Below the pieces are notes generated by a model, which saw nothing but the letters and a program-made list of their open reading frames with translations, was not told the DNA's origin and ran no database searches. The translations under genes were made by a program, and so were the position numbers. A stretch of DNA of 64,000 nt from NCBI RefSeq assembly GCF_019740315.1, contig NZ_JAHXZR010000012.1, positions 1-64,000 of the forward strand. Reading direction: 5' to 3'. The DNA comes from Oceanobacter mangrovi. Its GTDB lineage: Bacteria > Pseudomonadota > Gammaproteobacteria > Pseudomonadales > Oceanobacteraceae. Position 1 is the first letter of the stretch; each line of letters opens with the position of its first letter. Below, in pieces: positions 8,175 through 17,657 of the stretch.

Positions 8175-8762
8175 ATGCTGGTAATGATTGATAACTACGA
8201 CTCCTTTACCTACAACGTCGTACAGTATTTCGCCGAGCTGGGCGCAGATGTTCGCGTATTTCGTAATGACGAAGTGACGCTGGAGCAGATTGAAGCCCTG
8301 CAGCCGGATCATCTGGTGATTTCTCCGGGGCCATGCACGCCGAACGAAGCTGGTATTTCGATGGAAGCGATCCGTTATTTTGCGGGTAAGCTGCCAATTC
8401 TGGGCATTTGTCTGGGTCACCAGTCGATTGGTCAGGTGTTTGGTGGCGATATTATTCGTGCCGGTCAGGTGATGCACGGCAAGCTGTCGGCGATTCATCA
8501 CAATGACAAGGGCGTGTTCGCCGGTCTGTCGAATCCTTATCAGGCAACCCGCTATCATTCGCTGGTGATCGACAAGAACACCCTGCCGGATTGTCTGGAA
8601 ATCACCGCCTGGACGGAAAACGAAGACGGTTCCATGGAAGAAATCATGGGCGTTCGTCACAAGGAGCTGGCTATCGAAGGCGTGCAGTTCCACCCTGAAT
8701 CCATTCTTACGCAACATGGCCATGATTTGCTGAATAACTTTCTGCAAATGCGGCTGGGCTGA
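8175..8762 (+). CDS. trpG: anthranilate synthase component II (glutamine amidotransferase)
   Basis: 195-aa class I glutaminase subunit. It has the nucleophile elbow [16 protein letters not shown] and the His-Glu pair in [14 protein letters not shown]. The N-terminus [14 protein letters not shown] is diagnostic of TrpG/PabA. ATG 8175 was chosen because GGAG sits 6 nt upstream; the frame is open farther back into trpE. In pseudomonads the same subunit also serves aminodeoxychorismate synthase, which may apply here. trpD starts 11 nt after its stop. Confidence 0.95.
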   Translation: MLVMIDNYDSFTYNVVQYFAELGADVRVFRNDEVTLEQIEALQPDHLVISPGPCTPNEAGISMEAIRYFAGKLPILGICLGHQSIGQVFGGDIIRAGQVMHGKLSAIHHNDKGVFAGLSNPYQATRYHSLVIDKNTLPDCLEITAWTENEDGSMEEIMGVRHKELAIEGVQFHPESILTQHGHDLLNNFLQMRLG

Positions 8763-8773
8763 ACAAGGAGTCA

Positions 8774-9823
8774 ATGATGGAAATGCGTGAAGCCTTGGCC
8801 AAAGTGGTCGAGCGACAGGATCTGACAACCGAAGAAATGACCGATGTGATGAATCAGATCATGACTGGTCAGGCTGACCCGGCCCAGGTCGGTGGCTTTC
8901 TGGTTGCCCTGCGGATGAAAGGCGAAAGCATCGATGAAATCGTTGGTGCGGTCAAAGTCATGCGGGATCTCGCCAGTGGTGTGCAGGTTCATCCGTTACA
9001 TGCGGTGGATATTGTTGGCACCGGTGGCGATGGCGCCAACATGTTTAACGTTTCAACCGCTTCTTCTTTTGTCGTGGCAGCGGCTGGCGGCAAGGTTGCC
9101 AAGCACGGTAACCGTGGTGTTTCTTCGAAGTCTGGCAGTGCCGACTTGTTGGAAGCCGCAGGCGTCAACCTGGCGCTCAACGGTGAACAGGTAGCCCGTT
9201 GCATCGAAGAGTTGGGCGTTGGCTTTATGTTTGCGCCGATGCATCACAGTGCCATGAAGCATGCGATTGGTGTGCGCAAGGCGCTGGGCATGCGCACCAT
9301 TTTTAACGTACTCGGGCCAATGACCAATCCGGCAGGGGTTCCCAACCAGGTAATCGGCGTTTATGAACAGGCGCTGGTTCGACCGATTGCGGAAGCCATG
9401 CAGCGCCTGAACGCTGGCCATGTTCTGGTGATTCATTCGGCAGAAGGTCTGGATGAAATCAGCCTGGCTGGGCCGACCTATGCCTGCGAACTCTATATGG
9501 GTGAGCTGCGTGATCTGGTGATCACACCGGAAGATCTGGGCATTGAACGCCAGAGTCTGGATGGATTGTCGGTCACCAGCGCGGCGGAAAGTCTTGAGCT
9601 GATTCGTGATGCGCTGGGCAAGCGTAAAACCGCTGCCGGTCAGAAAGCTGCGGATATGCTGGCATTGAATGCGGGGGCGGCTATTTATGTGGCGGGTCTG
9701 GCGATGAATATAAAAGACGGTGTCAGCATGGCGCAAGACGCTATTTACTCCGGTCTGGCACTGGAAAAACTGAAAGAACTGGTGAGCTTTTCGTCCTATA
9801 TGGCCGAAGATGCCCAGGGCTGA
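8774..9823 (+). CDS. trpD: anthranilate phosphoribosyltransferase
   Basis: Transfers phosphoribose from PRPP to anthranilate. 349 aa, of typical length. The PRPP/glycine-rich motif [14 protein letters not shown] is followed by [25 protein letters not shown] at 8765-8770 serves either ATG 8774 or, with better spacing, ATG 8777. Third gene of the trp cluster. Confidence 0.96.
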   Translation: MMEMREALAKVVERQDLTTEEMTDVMNQIMTGQADPAQVGGFLVALRMKGESIDEIVGAVKVMRDLASGVQVHPLHAVDIVGTGGDGANMFNVSTASSFVVAAAGGKVAKHGNRGVSSKSGSADLLEAAGVNLALNGEQVARCIEELGVGFMFAPMHHSAMKHAIGVRKALGMRTIFNVLGPMTNPAGVPNQVIGVYEQALVRPIAEAMQRLNAGHVLVIHSAEGLDEISLAGPTYACELYMGELRDLVITPEDLGIERQSLDGLSVTSAAESLELIRDALGKRKTAAGQKAADMLALNAGAAIYVAGLAMNIKDGVSMAQDAIYSGLALEKLKELVSFSSYMAEDAQG

Positions 9824-9843
9824 AGCAGCAAGGTACAAGTGTA

Positions 9844-10650
9844 GTGACTAACGATACTCCAACCATTCTGAAAAAAATTCTGCAAACCAAGGCAGAAGAA
9901 ATCGCCCTGCGTAGCCAGTCGATGCCATTGGCGGAACTGAAAGCCCGTGCGCTGGATATGGACCCGGACAGTCTGCGTGGCTTTTACCGCGCCATGAAGG
10001 CCAAGGTCGATTCCGGTTTGCCTGCGGTGATTGCGGAAGTTAAAAAAGCATCGCCATCGAAAGGAGTGATTCGCGGGAATTTTGTCCCGGGCCAGATTGC
10101 TGAATCCTATGAAAAAGGTGGTGCCACCTGTTTGTCAGTACTGACCGATGCGCAGTACTTCCAGGGCCATGAGGATTTTCTGAAGGAAGCTCGCGGTGCC
10201 TGTTCATTGCCGGTGATTCGCAAGGATTTCCTGGTCGATCCCTATCAGATCTATGAAGCTCGCCATATCGGCGCAGACTGTGTACTGCTGATTGTGGCAG
10301 CGCTGTCAGAGATGCAATTGCAGGATCTGGAAGGCATCGCGCTGGAGCTGGGGCTGGACGTGCTGGTGGAAGTGCATAATGAAGCAGAAATGGTTTCGGC
10401 GCTGAAGCTGCAGTCACCACTGCTGGGCATTAACAACCGTAACCTGCATACCTTTGAATTGACCCTGCAAACCACCTACGACTTGTTGGGTATGGTGCCA
10501 GCCGGCAAGTTGCTGGTGACAGAAAGCGGGATTTTTGGCCGTGATGAAGTGGCTGCCATGCGTGCTCACAACGTTCACGGTTTCCTGGTTGGTGAAGCCT
10601 TTATGCGAGCTGAAGAGCCGGGCGAAGAGTTGCAGAAACTGTTCTTTTAA
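9844..10650 (+). CDS. trpC: indole-3-glycerol phosphate synthase
   Basis: Closes the indole ring from CdRP with loss of CO2 and water. 268-aa TIM barrel with [16 protein letters not shown] (catalytic Glu and Lys region), [22 protein letters not shown] and TESGI. GTG start at 9844 with AAGG about 10 nt upstream; the N-terminus [20 protein letters not shown] fits the family. It is monofunctional: no TrpF domain is fused. The remaining steps (TrpF, TrpB, TrpA) are not in this window. Confidence 0.96.
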   Translation: MTNDTPTILKKILQTKAEEIALRSQSMPLAELKARALDMDPDSLRGFYRAMKAKVDSGLPAVIAEVKKASPSKGVIRGNFVPGQIAESYEKGGATCLSVLTDAQYFQGHEDFLKEARGACSLPVIRKDFLVDPYQIYEARHIGADCVLLIVAALSEMQLQDLEGIALELGLDVLVEVHNEAEMVSALKLQSPLLGINNRNLHTFELTLQTTYDLLGMVPAGKLLVTESGIFGRDEVAAMRAHNVHGFLVGEAFMRAEEPGEELQKLFF

Positions 10651-10675
10651 AGCGGTTTTCAGATTCGCCAGAAAC

Positions 10676-10706
10676 AAAAAAGCACTGCTGCGGGCAGTGC
10701 TTTTTT
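10676..10706. terminator. bidirectional terminator between trpC and vfr
   Basis: GCACTGC-TGCGG-GCAGTGC stem-loop flanked by six A upstream and six T downstream, lying between convergent genes. Confidence 0.93.
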
Positions 10707-10732
10707 ATTGGCGGGTTACTGCTGATGCTTGA

Positions 10733-11371
10733 TCAGCGGGTACCGTAAACCACCATGGTTTTGCCTTTCACCGATACCAAGCCACCGTCTTCCAGATCTT
10801 TCAGAACCCGGCCAACCATTTCGCGGGAACAACCCACAATACGGCCGATTTCCTGACGGGTGATCTTGATTTGCATACCGTCCGGGTGGGTCATCGCGTC
10901 GGGTTGTTTGCTCAGATCCAGCAGGGTGCGGGCAACCCGGCCAGTCACGTCCATAAATACCAGGTCACCAGCTTTGCGGGTGGTTTGGCTCAGACGGTTG
11001 GCGATTTGACGGAACAGTTTGAACATCAGTTCAGGCTGATTCTTAACAATGTCTTCGAAACGGGAGTAGCTGATTTCAGCTACTTCACACTCGGTTTTGG
11101 CCTTGACCCAGGCAGTACGTGGTGGGGTTTCGTCATCAAACAGACCCATCTCACCGAAAAAATCACCCGGGTTCAGGTATGCCATGATCATGTCACGGCC
11201 ATCTTCATCTTCAATTATGACGCTGACAGAACCTTTGACCAGATAGTAAAGCGTACTGCTTTCTTCGCCAGCGTAAATCAATGTACTCCGTGCCGGGTAG
11301 CGGCGACGGTGACACTGTGCAAGGAAGTCTTCCAGATAAGGATCCTTTTGTGGTGGTCTAACCAGGCTCAT
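10733..11371 (-). CDS. vfr: cAMP-responsive regulator, Vfr/CRP
   Basis: 212-aa CRP-family global regulator. The N-terminal cyclic-nucleotide domain has the phosphate-binding cassette [16 protein letters not shown] (the R-T-A positions equal CRP R-S-A). The C-terminal winged helix reads [20 protein letters not shown] and ends VYGTR, as in CRP and Vfr. Position directly after trpC and next to the OsmC-like gene and speD matches the Pseudomonas vfr locus. Its own upstream region holds TGTGA/TCACA half-sites, so autoregulation is plausible. Confidence 0.93.
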   Translation of the reverse strand: MSLVRPPQKDPYLEDFLAQCHRRRYPARSTLIYAGEESSTLYYLVKGSVSVIIEDEDGRDMIMAYLNPGDFFGEMGLFDDETPPRTAWVKAKTECEVAEISYSRFEDIVKNQPELMFKLFRQIANRLSQTTRKAGDLVFMDVTGRVARTLLDLSKQPDAMTHPDGMQIKITRQEIGRIVGCSREMVGRVLKDLEDGGLVSVKGKTMVVYGTR

Positions 11372-11444
11372 AACGGGCTTCCAATCCTAATACTCAGGCT
11401 ATTTGTAGCTTGTTGGCATAATCAAGGTATGCAGTATGTCAGTT

Positions 11445-11494
11445 TGTGACCAATTAGGTTAGTGGTTTTACGTAAGCCGGTGATATTGGTCACA
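11445..11494. promoter_or_regulatory. CRP-like half-sites forming a long inverted repeat upstream of vfr
   Basis: TGTGACCAAT (11445-11454) and its exact reverse complement ATTGGTCACA (11485-11494), 30 nt apart, lie between divergent vfr and the OsmC-like gene. Each arm contains a CRP core (TGTGA or TCACA). It could be an autoregulatory site or act on both genes. Confidence 0.45.
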
Positions 11495-11650
11495 TTTGAC
11501 TGAATCAAAACGTTAAGTTTCAACTTGAATGACTAAGGCCGATTGTGGTTTGAGGTCAATTCGGCGTTATTGGAACGGCTGTCCCGATTTATCCTGCCGT
11601 TGCATGTGTGATAACCTGCGCGCTCTTTAGTGGTTACCTGGATTTGTGCA

Positions 11651-12070
11651 ATGAAAGCTGAGATCAAATGGGTCGATGGTGTCATGTTTGTTGGGGAATC
11701 TGGCAGCGGTCATTCTGTTGTCATGGACGGCCCTGAAGATCATGGTGGTCGAAACATGGGAGTTCGCCCAATGGAAATGATGCTGTTGGGGCTCGGCGGT
11801 TGTACCAGTTTTGATGTGATCAACATCCTCACCAAGCAACGCCAGCAAGTATCTGACTGTGTTGCTTCTATTAATGCAGAACGCGCCGACGGCGTACCGT
11901 CTGTATTCACCAAAATTCACGTGCACTTCAAGGTGAAGGGCAAGGATCTGAAGGCAGCCAGCGTTGAACGCGCGGTCAAGCTGTCAGCAGAAAAATATTG
12001 CTCTGCTTCGATCATGCTGGAGCAGGCGGGGGTTGAAATCACCCACAGCCACGAAGTGATCGAGGACTGA
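11651..12070 (+). CDS. OsmC/Ohr family protein
   Basis: 139 aa; OsmC-fold proteins are thiol peroxidases acting on organic hydroperoxides with a Cys pair. Here GVRPMEMMLLGLGGCTSFDV supplies the first Cys, and SAEKYCSASIMLEQ supplies the second on the long helix. ATG 11651 was chosen because the protein then begins MKAEIKWVDGVMFVGESGSG, matching the Pseudomonas neighbour of vfr as I recall it; a GTG lies 21 nt upstream. It belongs to the YhfA-like branch. Same strand as speD, 59 nt apart. Confidence 0.85.
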   Translation: MKAEIKWVDGVMFVGESGSGHSVVMDGPEDHGGRNMGVRPMEMMLLGLGGCTSFDVINILTKQRQQVSDCVASINAERADGVPSVFTKIHVHFKVKGKDLKAASVERAVKLSAEKYCSASIMLEQAGVEITHSHEVIED

Positions 12071-12129
12071 CCTCGATCACACCAACCTGACCATTCCGCC
12101 ACGGTGCGGGGGTATTTGAGGACACTCTA

Positions 12130-12924
12130 TTGAACAACAAGTTGCGCCTACATGGCTTCAACAACCTGACCAAGTCCCTGAGCTTCAATATTTACGATAT
12201 TTGCTACACGCAAAACGAAAAGGAACGCCAGGAATACATCGAGTACATCGATGAACTCTATAACGCCGACCGCCTGACCCAGATTCTGAGTGACGTGGTT
12301 GATATTATTGGCGCCAACATTCTGAATGTGGCGCGTCAGGATTATGATCCGCAGGGCGCAAGTGTAACGATTCTGATTGCTGAGCATGAAGTACCGCCCA
12401 GTGAAGATCTGATGGAAGAGAAGCCGGGCCCGCTGCGCGATACCGTGGTTGCTCATCTCGACAAGAGTCACGTCACTGTTCATACCTATCCTGAAAGTCA
12501 CCCTCACGGTGGCATCAGCACTTTCCGTGCTGACATTGATGTTTCAACCTGTGGTCTGATTTCGCCGCTGAAAGCGCTGAACTATCTGATCCACTCGTTC
12601 GATTCGGATATCGTGACCTGTGATTACCGTGTGCGCGGTTTTACCCGTGATATCGATGGCGTGAAGCATTACATCGATCACGATATCAACTCGATCCAGA
12701 ACTATCTGACCGAGGATACCCAGAACGCCTATCAGATGATCGACGTTAACGTGTATCAGGAAAATACCTTCCACACCAAGATGCTGCTGAAAGACTTCGA
12801 ACTGGACCACTACCTGTTCGGTGAAGCAGCCCAGGATCTCAGTGCTGGCGAACGTGCCGAGATTGAAGAAAAACTGCGCAAGGAAATGCTGGAAATTTTC
12901 TATTCCCGCAACATGCCAGAGTAA
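12130..12924 (+). CDS. speD: S-adenosylmethionine decarboxylase proenzyme, bacterial type 1
   Basis: Makes decarboxylated SAM for spermidine synthesis; the chain cleaves itself to create a pyruvoyl cofactor. The 264-aa product has the cleavage and active-site region [19 protein letters not shown] and the family core [19 protein letters not shown]. It starts with TTG at 12130, behind GAGG at a good distance; no in-frame ATG gives the conserved [20 protein letters not shown]. The gene order with vfr matches Pseudomonas. speE is not nearby. Confidence 0.95.
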   Translation: MNNKLRLHGFNNLTKSLSFNIYDICYTQNEKERQEYIEYIDELYNADRLTQILSDVVDIIGANILNVARQDYDPQGASVTILIAEHEVPPSEDLMEEKPGPLRDTVVAHLDKSHVTVHTYPESHPHGGISTFRADIDVSTCGLISPLKALNYLIHSFDSDIVTCDYRVRGFTRDIDGVKHYIDHDINSIQNYLTEDTQNAYQMIDVNVYQENTFHTKMLLKDFELDHYLFGEAAQDLSAGERAEIEEKLRKEMLEIFYSRNMPE

Positions 12925-12933
12925 CACCCGAGC

Positions 12934-12952
12934 GGCCAGCAGTTGGCTGGCC
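12934..12952. terminator. stem-loop between convergent speD and the TonB receptor gene
   Basis: GGCCAGC-AGTTG-GCTGGCC just after the speD stop. There is no U-tract, so termination by this hairpin alone is uncertain. Confidence 0.4.
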
Positions 12953-12962
12953 TGCTCCAACC

Positions 12963-14951
12963 TCAGATATCCTGCCAGCCGAACTGCAGACTCCAGTGCC
13001 ACTCCGGCGCACTTTCCAGCACCATCAAGGGATCATTACTGCGGTAGTCCTGGCCGCGCTGTTGCTCGACCGCAACACCCGCGTACCAGCCGCGTAACGG
13101 TTGGTAGCGCAAATACCACTGGTTCTGGCTGGTGACTGCACTGCGGATAGCAACCTCTTCTTCCTCACCAACAACAAGCTGGCTCGACTGCCCCTGATAC
13201 GTCCATTTGAATCCTGTCAGCAACTGATCGGTCAGGGCTGTTTGCAAACTGAGTTTGAACAGGCTGTCGGGAGTCTGTGACAAGCGCCGGCGGACAGAAT
13301 TGCGACTGCCACGACCTACCTCTGACTTGAAGACATCGGCGCTGATAGCCAGTTGGATGGATTGCTTGCCAAGTTTCAGCGGTTTGCTCCAGCTGGCCGA
13401 CAGGCCACGCAGCATGGCGGAAGATTCGCTGTTGACCGGCGTAATGACAACATCACCGCTGTCGCTGGTTTGATACTGGTAATAAATCGCCTTGCTGATC
13501 AGTCGCTGGTACAGCGCCAGTGTCAGGCCAAGGTTTTCAGCGGCAATACCGGGATCAAACTGGCGAAAGAACGCGATACGGGTTTGGGTAACCACTTCAT
13601 CGTCGAGTTCACTGTTGCCCTGCCAGATGTAGCTGGTACTGGCAAGCTGGCGTGGTACCAGATCCGAGGCGCGGGCGGCATTGACCGATTGGCCGCTGCT
13701 CAGTTGCAGGCTGTTGTAGTCGCTCAGCTGATAGCTCAGCCGGGCGGACGGCAGCCAATGGGTGGCGGTGGCAATTTCGGAATCCCGACTGCTGCCTTGC
13801 TGGTGTTGTAGCAGGCGATAACTGTCGACCCGTAATCCCAGTTCCAGATCAGTAACATTGGTCAGTTGCCAGTGGTCGGCAATATGGCCAGCCAGCCTAT
13901 CTTCCCGAAAAGTCAGTCGTTGCTGGTTGCTGCTGGCGTCGACTTCGCTGTATTCGGTGGACTTGATCTGTCGGTGTAGCTGGGTCGCGCTGGCAGACCA
14001 GCGATGTTCGCCCCAGGTCTCAGCAATGTCCCAGCGCAACTTGTAGCGCTGCTGGTTTTGCTGGCGGTAAAAGTAGTCCGACTCGGTGCGCTCGCGACCA
14101 TTCTGACCGGACAGGCAGATCTGGTTGGTGAGAGTGCCGGTCTGGAAGCGGGCCCCGAGATTCCAGTCGAGGGTTTGGTGGTGGCGTTCAAAGTCATCAA
14201 AGGCGAGTCCGGGCTGATGGGGGTCCTGGCTCAGTTCCAGCGGCAACGGCGTTTGCTGAACGTCAAAATCACCGGACATCAACAGTATTTCGGAATTGAA
14301 CCTGACCGGCCATCGACTCAGGGCAGGTTGCCAGTTAGCGCGCAAAAAGTCGTTACTGCGCTGGTGTGCCTGCTGCCAGGTACGGTTATCCTGACTGTCG
14401 GCGGCGCGGAAATAGCCATTGTGTTGGCGTTGCTCAGTGTGGTGGCCAGCCTGCAATTGCCACTGCTGACGCTTGCCGGTGGCGATACCTGCAGCACCGG
14501 CAGGCATGGCTTTTTCAGCTCGCAGCTGGCCATCGGTGCCGCTGCGGTCACGCAGGATCAGGTTGATGGTAGCAGCACCGCCGCCACCCCATTCGTCGTG
14601 TTCGGAGGGGGAATCGTTGATTTCGATGCGCTGAATGGCGAGAAACGGAATGCGTTGCAGGAAGCTGCTGAGGTCATCGTCGGGTGGCTGAATGGCCACG
14701 CCGTTGATCAGCAGCTGCAAATATTGCCCCTGCATACCTTCAAACATCAGCGTATCGCTGCCTAACGCAGTACGTGAGACCGCCGCGCCGGCCAACTGGG
14801 CCAGTGCTTCAAAAGCACTGGCCGGCTGCGCAGCCGCCAGCTGTTGGGCATCATAGCTGCGCAGCCGCGCTTCACTGACCGCTGGAGCCAATAATCCCGT
14901 CAGCAATAGTAGTGACAGGAGTGGGCGATGATTGGCGTTGCGATCCGGCAT
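12963..14951 (-). CDS. TonB-dependent outer-membrane receptor (662 aa)
   Basis: Signal peptide (RPLLSLLLLTGLLAPAVSEA), then a plug domain (residues about 40-150: QYLQLLINGVAIQPPDD, RIEINDSPS, GGGGAATINLILRD) and a 22-strand-type barrel to the C-terminus LQFGWQDI. Ligand unknown; no siderophore or B12 signature is recognised. It ends with Ile rather than the usual aromatic residue. GGGGGAAG precedes ATG 14951. It follows rsmC by 18 nt on the same strand and so probably shares the transcript of the MerR/LitR-like gene. Confidence 0.8.
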   Translation of the reverse strand: MPDRNANHRPLLSLLLLTGLLAPAVSEARLRSYDAQQLAAAQPASAFEALAQLAGAAVSRTALGSDTLMFEGMQGQYLQLLINGVAIQPPDDDLSSFLQRIPFLAIQRIEINDSPSEHDEWGGGGAATINLILRDRSGTDGQLRAEKAMPAGAAGIATGKRQQWQLQAGHHTEQRQHNGYFRAADSQDNRTWQQAHQRSNDFLRANWQPALSRWPVRFNSEILLMSGDFDVQQTPLPLELSQDPHQPGLAFDDFERHHQTLDWNLGARFQTGTLTNQICLSGQNGRERTESDYFYRQQNQQRYKLRWDIAETWGEHRWSASATQLHRQIKSTEYSEVDASSNQQRLTFREDRLAGHIADHWQLTNVTDLELGLRVDSYRLLQHQQGSSRDSEIATATHWLPSARLSYQLSDYNSLQLSSGQSVNAARASDLVPRQLASTSYIWQGNSELDDEVVTQTRIAFFRQFDPGIAAENLGLTLALYQRLISKAIYYQYQTSDSGDVVITPVNSESSAMLRGLSASWSKPLKLGKQSIQLAISADVFKSEVGRGSRNSVRRRLSQTPDSLFKLSLQTALTDQLLTGFKWTYQGQSSQLVVGEEEEVAIRSAVTSQNQWYLRYQPLRGWYAGVAVEQQRGQDYRSNDPLMVLESAPEWHWSLQFGWQDI

Positions 14952-14969
14952 GCTTCCCCCTGCTGGATG

Positions 14970-15980
14970 TCAGTAGCTGAACTTCAGTACCTTGAAGGCC
15001 TGGCCATGGGCAACCATGTCGATATTGGGGAAGTACTGCTGCGCCCATTCTTCATAAGGGAGGTGGCGGTTGGCGACCAGCCACAGAGAGCCACCGGCTT
15101 TCAGATGAGCACGGGACTGTGACAGCAATTCCATCGCCACGTGGTAATCGGTCTGTTTGCCAGTGTGGAACGGCGGGTTGGAGACGATGACGTCAAACTT
15201 GCCGTCGATATCACTGAAACCGTCGCTGGCGACGGTCGTGGCTGCAATGCCCATGCGGGTGCTGTTCAACGCCGCACTTTGCAGCGCCATGGCATCAACA
15301 TCGGCCATAACCAGGCTGGCAGCAGGCGCTGCTTTGCTGAGGCCGATTACACCGCAGCCGCAGCCCAGGTCGAGTACCCGTCCCTTTAATTCTGGCAGAT
15401 GTTGCAGCAGCAGTGCGGTGCCCTTGTCGAGCGAGCCCTGGCTGAACACGCCGGGTAAAGACAGGTAGTCCTTGCCGTCGTGGTGGGTCGGCTTGGCCAG
15501 TTTGAGCCAGTTAAAGCTGTCCGTCTGCGGTTTCAGCAGGGCTGACCAGAATGAGCAATGGCGGGCAGTATCCTGCTTTTCGCAGTCGGCCAGCGCCTTC
15601 AGGGCGTTGCCGATACTCTTGCCGCCAGTGTCGTTGGCACCGACCACCCACAGTTCGGGCAGGTAACGGTGCGCTGGCGTGCGTGCCAATAACTGTACCA
15701 GGGCGGTTGCCAGCACTTTTGATTTTGGCCACACCAGAATTACCCGTTCGGTGTTGTCTGGCAGCTCGGTGGCAGGCACGCCGAAGGTAACCTGCTCGGC
15801 AGCCAGCGCCAGTTTTGCCTGGCGGGCACAGGCCCAGTCCCAGCTGTGGATTTTACTGCCTTGCTGACGGACCAGTGTCAGCCACTGCGGCTCGAAGTCG
15901 GCTTCGGCCGTGAGTACAAGGGTATTGGCGGTAAACAGTTCCGGATGACGCAGCAGCAACTGGTAGGGAGCCTGGCTCAT
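14970..15980 (-). CDS. rsmC: 16S rRNA (guanine1207-N2)-methyltransferase
   Basis: 336 aa with two Rossmann-like halves; the C-terminal half is catalytic. SAM motif GRVLDLGCGCGVIGLS and catalytic VSNPPFHTG are diagnostic of RsmC/RlmG enzymes that make m2G. Length fits RsmC (E. coli about 343 aa); RlmG is longer. The ATG overlaps the TGA of the upstream MerR-like gene by 4 nt, implying coupling. A housekeeping gene directly after a light-type regulator is probably incidental. Confidence 0.88.
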   Translation of the reverse strand: MSQAPYQLLLRHPELFTANTLVLTAEADFEPQWLTLVRQQGSKIHSWDWACARQAKLALAAEQVTFGVPATELPDNTERVILVWPKSKVLATALVQLLARTPAHRYLPELWVVGANDTGGKSIGNALKALADCEKQDTARHCSFWSALLKPQTDSFNWLKLAKPTHHDGKDYLSLPGVFSQGSLDKGTALLLQHLPELKGRVLDLGCGCGVIGLSKAAPAASLVMADVDAMALQSAALNSTRMGIAATTVASDGFSDIDGKFDVIVSNPPFHTGKQTDYHVAMELLSQSRAHLKAGGSLWLVANRHLPYEEWAQQYFPNIDMVAHGQAFKVLKFSY

Positions 15981-16894
15981 GACGGCATTCCTTCTGCAAT
16001 ATCGCGAATGGTCAGGGCGGTGGACTGGTAGTCGTCGTGAGGCAAGGGGATAGTTCCTTGTTGCTTGAGTTGCTGGTGGTAATCGGGCATGGCGCCGGTG
16101 ACAAATATCGGCAGGCCGGTTTCAGCGGCGATTCGGCGCAGTTGTTCAAAACGTTGTGGCTGGGGATCGGATTCAATCCGGATCACTGCCAGTTGCCAGT
16201 GACGGCAGTCGTTCAATAGCTGAATGGTCTGGTCGATGGCGACCAATCCCGCCAGCCGGGTAACACCGAGGCCGAGCTGGCGTACCAGCAGGGCGATAAA
16301 CAGCTGGTCGATATCCTCGTCACTACAGCAGTTGATAAATAATACCCGCACTGACTCAGCTTCGTCGCCGGTTTCGGACAGTCGCCAGGCCAGTCGGGCT
16401 TGCAGGAACGACTGATAAAAACTGATACGGGCGCTGCCGAGTGTCTGACTGCGCTGTTCTTCCAGCTGTTTGCTGAACGGAATAAACAGAAACCGCAGCG
16501 CCATTTCGACCGGGAAAAACTGGCAAACCTCATCAAAAATCGTTGCCAGCTGGCGGTCGCCGAATTGCTGGCAGGCCTGTGCCAGCTGTTCACGGTAAAC
16601 CTGCCACTGCGACGGTTTGCTGATGATGGCCGGTTCCGGGTCGGCCTCACCATTGGCAATCATGGCCTGGGCCTGGGAAATCGGGATACCGCGGTTGAGC
16701 AGCGCGACAATACGGCGGATCAGCTGAATGTCCTGCTCGGTGTAGAGACGATGTCCTTTGGCGGTGCGTTTGGGCTCAATCAAGCCATAACGACGCTCCC
16801 AGGCCCGTAAGGTAATCGCATTGATGCCGGTTTCGGCAGATACCACACGGATGGGATAGTAGGCTGCCTTGGAATCGGAACCACTGCCTGTCAT
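15977..16894 (-). CDS. MerR-family regulator, class II LitR-like (degenerate B12 domain)
   Basis: 305 aa. The N-terminal winged HTH (residues about 15-80: TLRAWERRYGLIEPKRTAKG, GHRLYT) is the LitR/CarH subtype. The rest has the four-helix plus Rossmann layout of CarH, but where B12-dependent members carry the axial His, this protein has CCSDEDIDQLFIALLV with no His. The E-H helix motif is also missing. That matches class II LitR proteins of Pseudomonas putida (PplR), which I recall act together with an adjacent LOV protein. ATG 16894 is preferred over TTG 16912. It is divergent from the LOV gene and overlaps rsmC. Likely a light-controlled repressor (inference). Confidence 0.82.
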   Translation of the reverse strand: MTGSGSDSKAAYYPIRVVSAETGINAITLRAWERRYGLIEPKRTAKGHRLYTEQDIQLIRRIVALLNRGIPISQAQAMIANGEADPEPAIISKPSQWQVYREQLAQACQQFGDRQLATIFDEVCQFFPVEMALRFLFIPFSKQLEEQRSQTLGSARISFYQSFLQARLAWRLSETGDEAESVRVLFINCCSDEDIDQLFIALLVRQLGLGVTRLAGLVAIDQTIQLLNDCRHWQLAVIRIESDPQPQRFEQLRRIAAETGLPIFVTGAMPDYHQQLKQQGTIPLPHDDYQSTALTIRDIAEGMPS

Positions 16895-16963
16895 TGATCT
16901 GTGCTCTTGCAAAAACCTGTGGCAATACAGGTGTTGGTTGCATCAGGGAAATATTTACCCAGA

Positions 16964-16981
16964 TGTATACAAAGTTGTACA
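16964..16981. promoter_or_regulatory. candidate LitR operator between the MerR-like and LOV genes
   Basis: TGTATACA-AAGT-TGTACA in the 199-nt divergent promoter region. The same arrangement, inverted, occurs at 39176-39193. Nearby, ACCTGT-GGCAAT-ACAGGT (about 16915-16932) forms a second palindrome, and AAAAACCTGT recurs about 100 nt on, at about 17010. Which of these is the true site is not known. Confidence 0.5.
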
Positions 16982-17093
16982 GATTCTATTCTCTGGCAGG
17001 AGCTTTGTAAAAACCTGTATCAGCCAATGCTTGACCCGCTTCCTTTGGCTGATTAATTTGCCTCTGACTTCAGGACATTGCCGGAGACTCCTC

Positions 17094-17564
17094 ATGTCTG
17101 ACTACAGCCAGGACCCACAGGGCCCAATCAGCCTGGAATTACTCAAAAAAGCGGTTGATGCCTCCAGTGAGGGCATTGTGATTTCAGAGCAGGAGGGTGA
17201 TGACAATATCCTGATCTATGTAAATCGCGCCTTTGAACGGCTGACTGGTTATTGTGCGGATGAAATTCTCTATCAGGACTGTCGTTTTTTACAGGCCGGT
17301 GATCGTGACCAGACGGGGCTGGCGGAAATCCGTGAGGCGATTGAGAAGGGACAGTCTGCGCGGGTGACGGTACGCAACTACCGCAAGGATGGTTCGATGT
17401 TCTGGAATGAGCTGAGTATTTCGCCGGTTTACAGTGCTGCCGAGCAACTGACCTATTTTATTGGTGTGCAGAAGGACGTCACTGAACTGGTTGAGCTGCG
17501 GGAAACCTGTGCGCGGTTGCAACTGCAATTGCAGCAGCAAGCGCTGGCCAAAGGCGCGGATTGA
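17094..17564 (+). CDS. short LOV blue-light photoreceptor (PpSB1-LOV-like)
   Basis: 156-aa protein consisting of one LOV/PAS domain (about residues 15-125) plus short N- and C-terminal helices. It has no output domain. The flavin-cysteinyl motif is YQDCRFLQAGDRDQ with the photoactive Cys at residue 63. VRNYRKDGSMFWNELSISPV and YFIGVQKDVTE follow as in LOV proteins, with flavin-contacting N and Q residues. It closely resembles the short LOV proteins of P. putida as I remember them. ATG 17094 has GGAG at about 9 nt. Divergent from a class II LitR-like regulator, so it probably controls that regulator by protein contact. Confidence 0.92.
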   Translation: MSDYSQDPQGPISLELLKKAVDASSEGIVISEQEGDDNILIYVNRAFERLTGYCADEILYQDCRFLQAGDRDQTGLAEIREAIEKGQSARVTVRNYRKDGSMFWNELSISPVYSAAEQLTYFIGVQKDVTELVELRETCARLQLQLQQQALAKGAD

Positions 17565-17601
17565 GCACAATGGCGATGCAGATCAGCGCTGATTAACAGC
17601 C

Positions 17602-17633
17602 AACAAAAAGCCGGGTTGCCCCGGCTTTTTGTT
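17602..17633. terminator. bidirectional terminator between LOV gene and ppa
   Basis: AACAAAAAGCCGGG-TTGC-CCCGGCTTTTTGTT, perfect 14-bp arms between convergent genes. Confidence 0.93.
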
Positions 17634-17657
17634 GTGCAGCTGTTGGCGAGCCAATAA

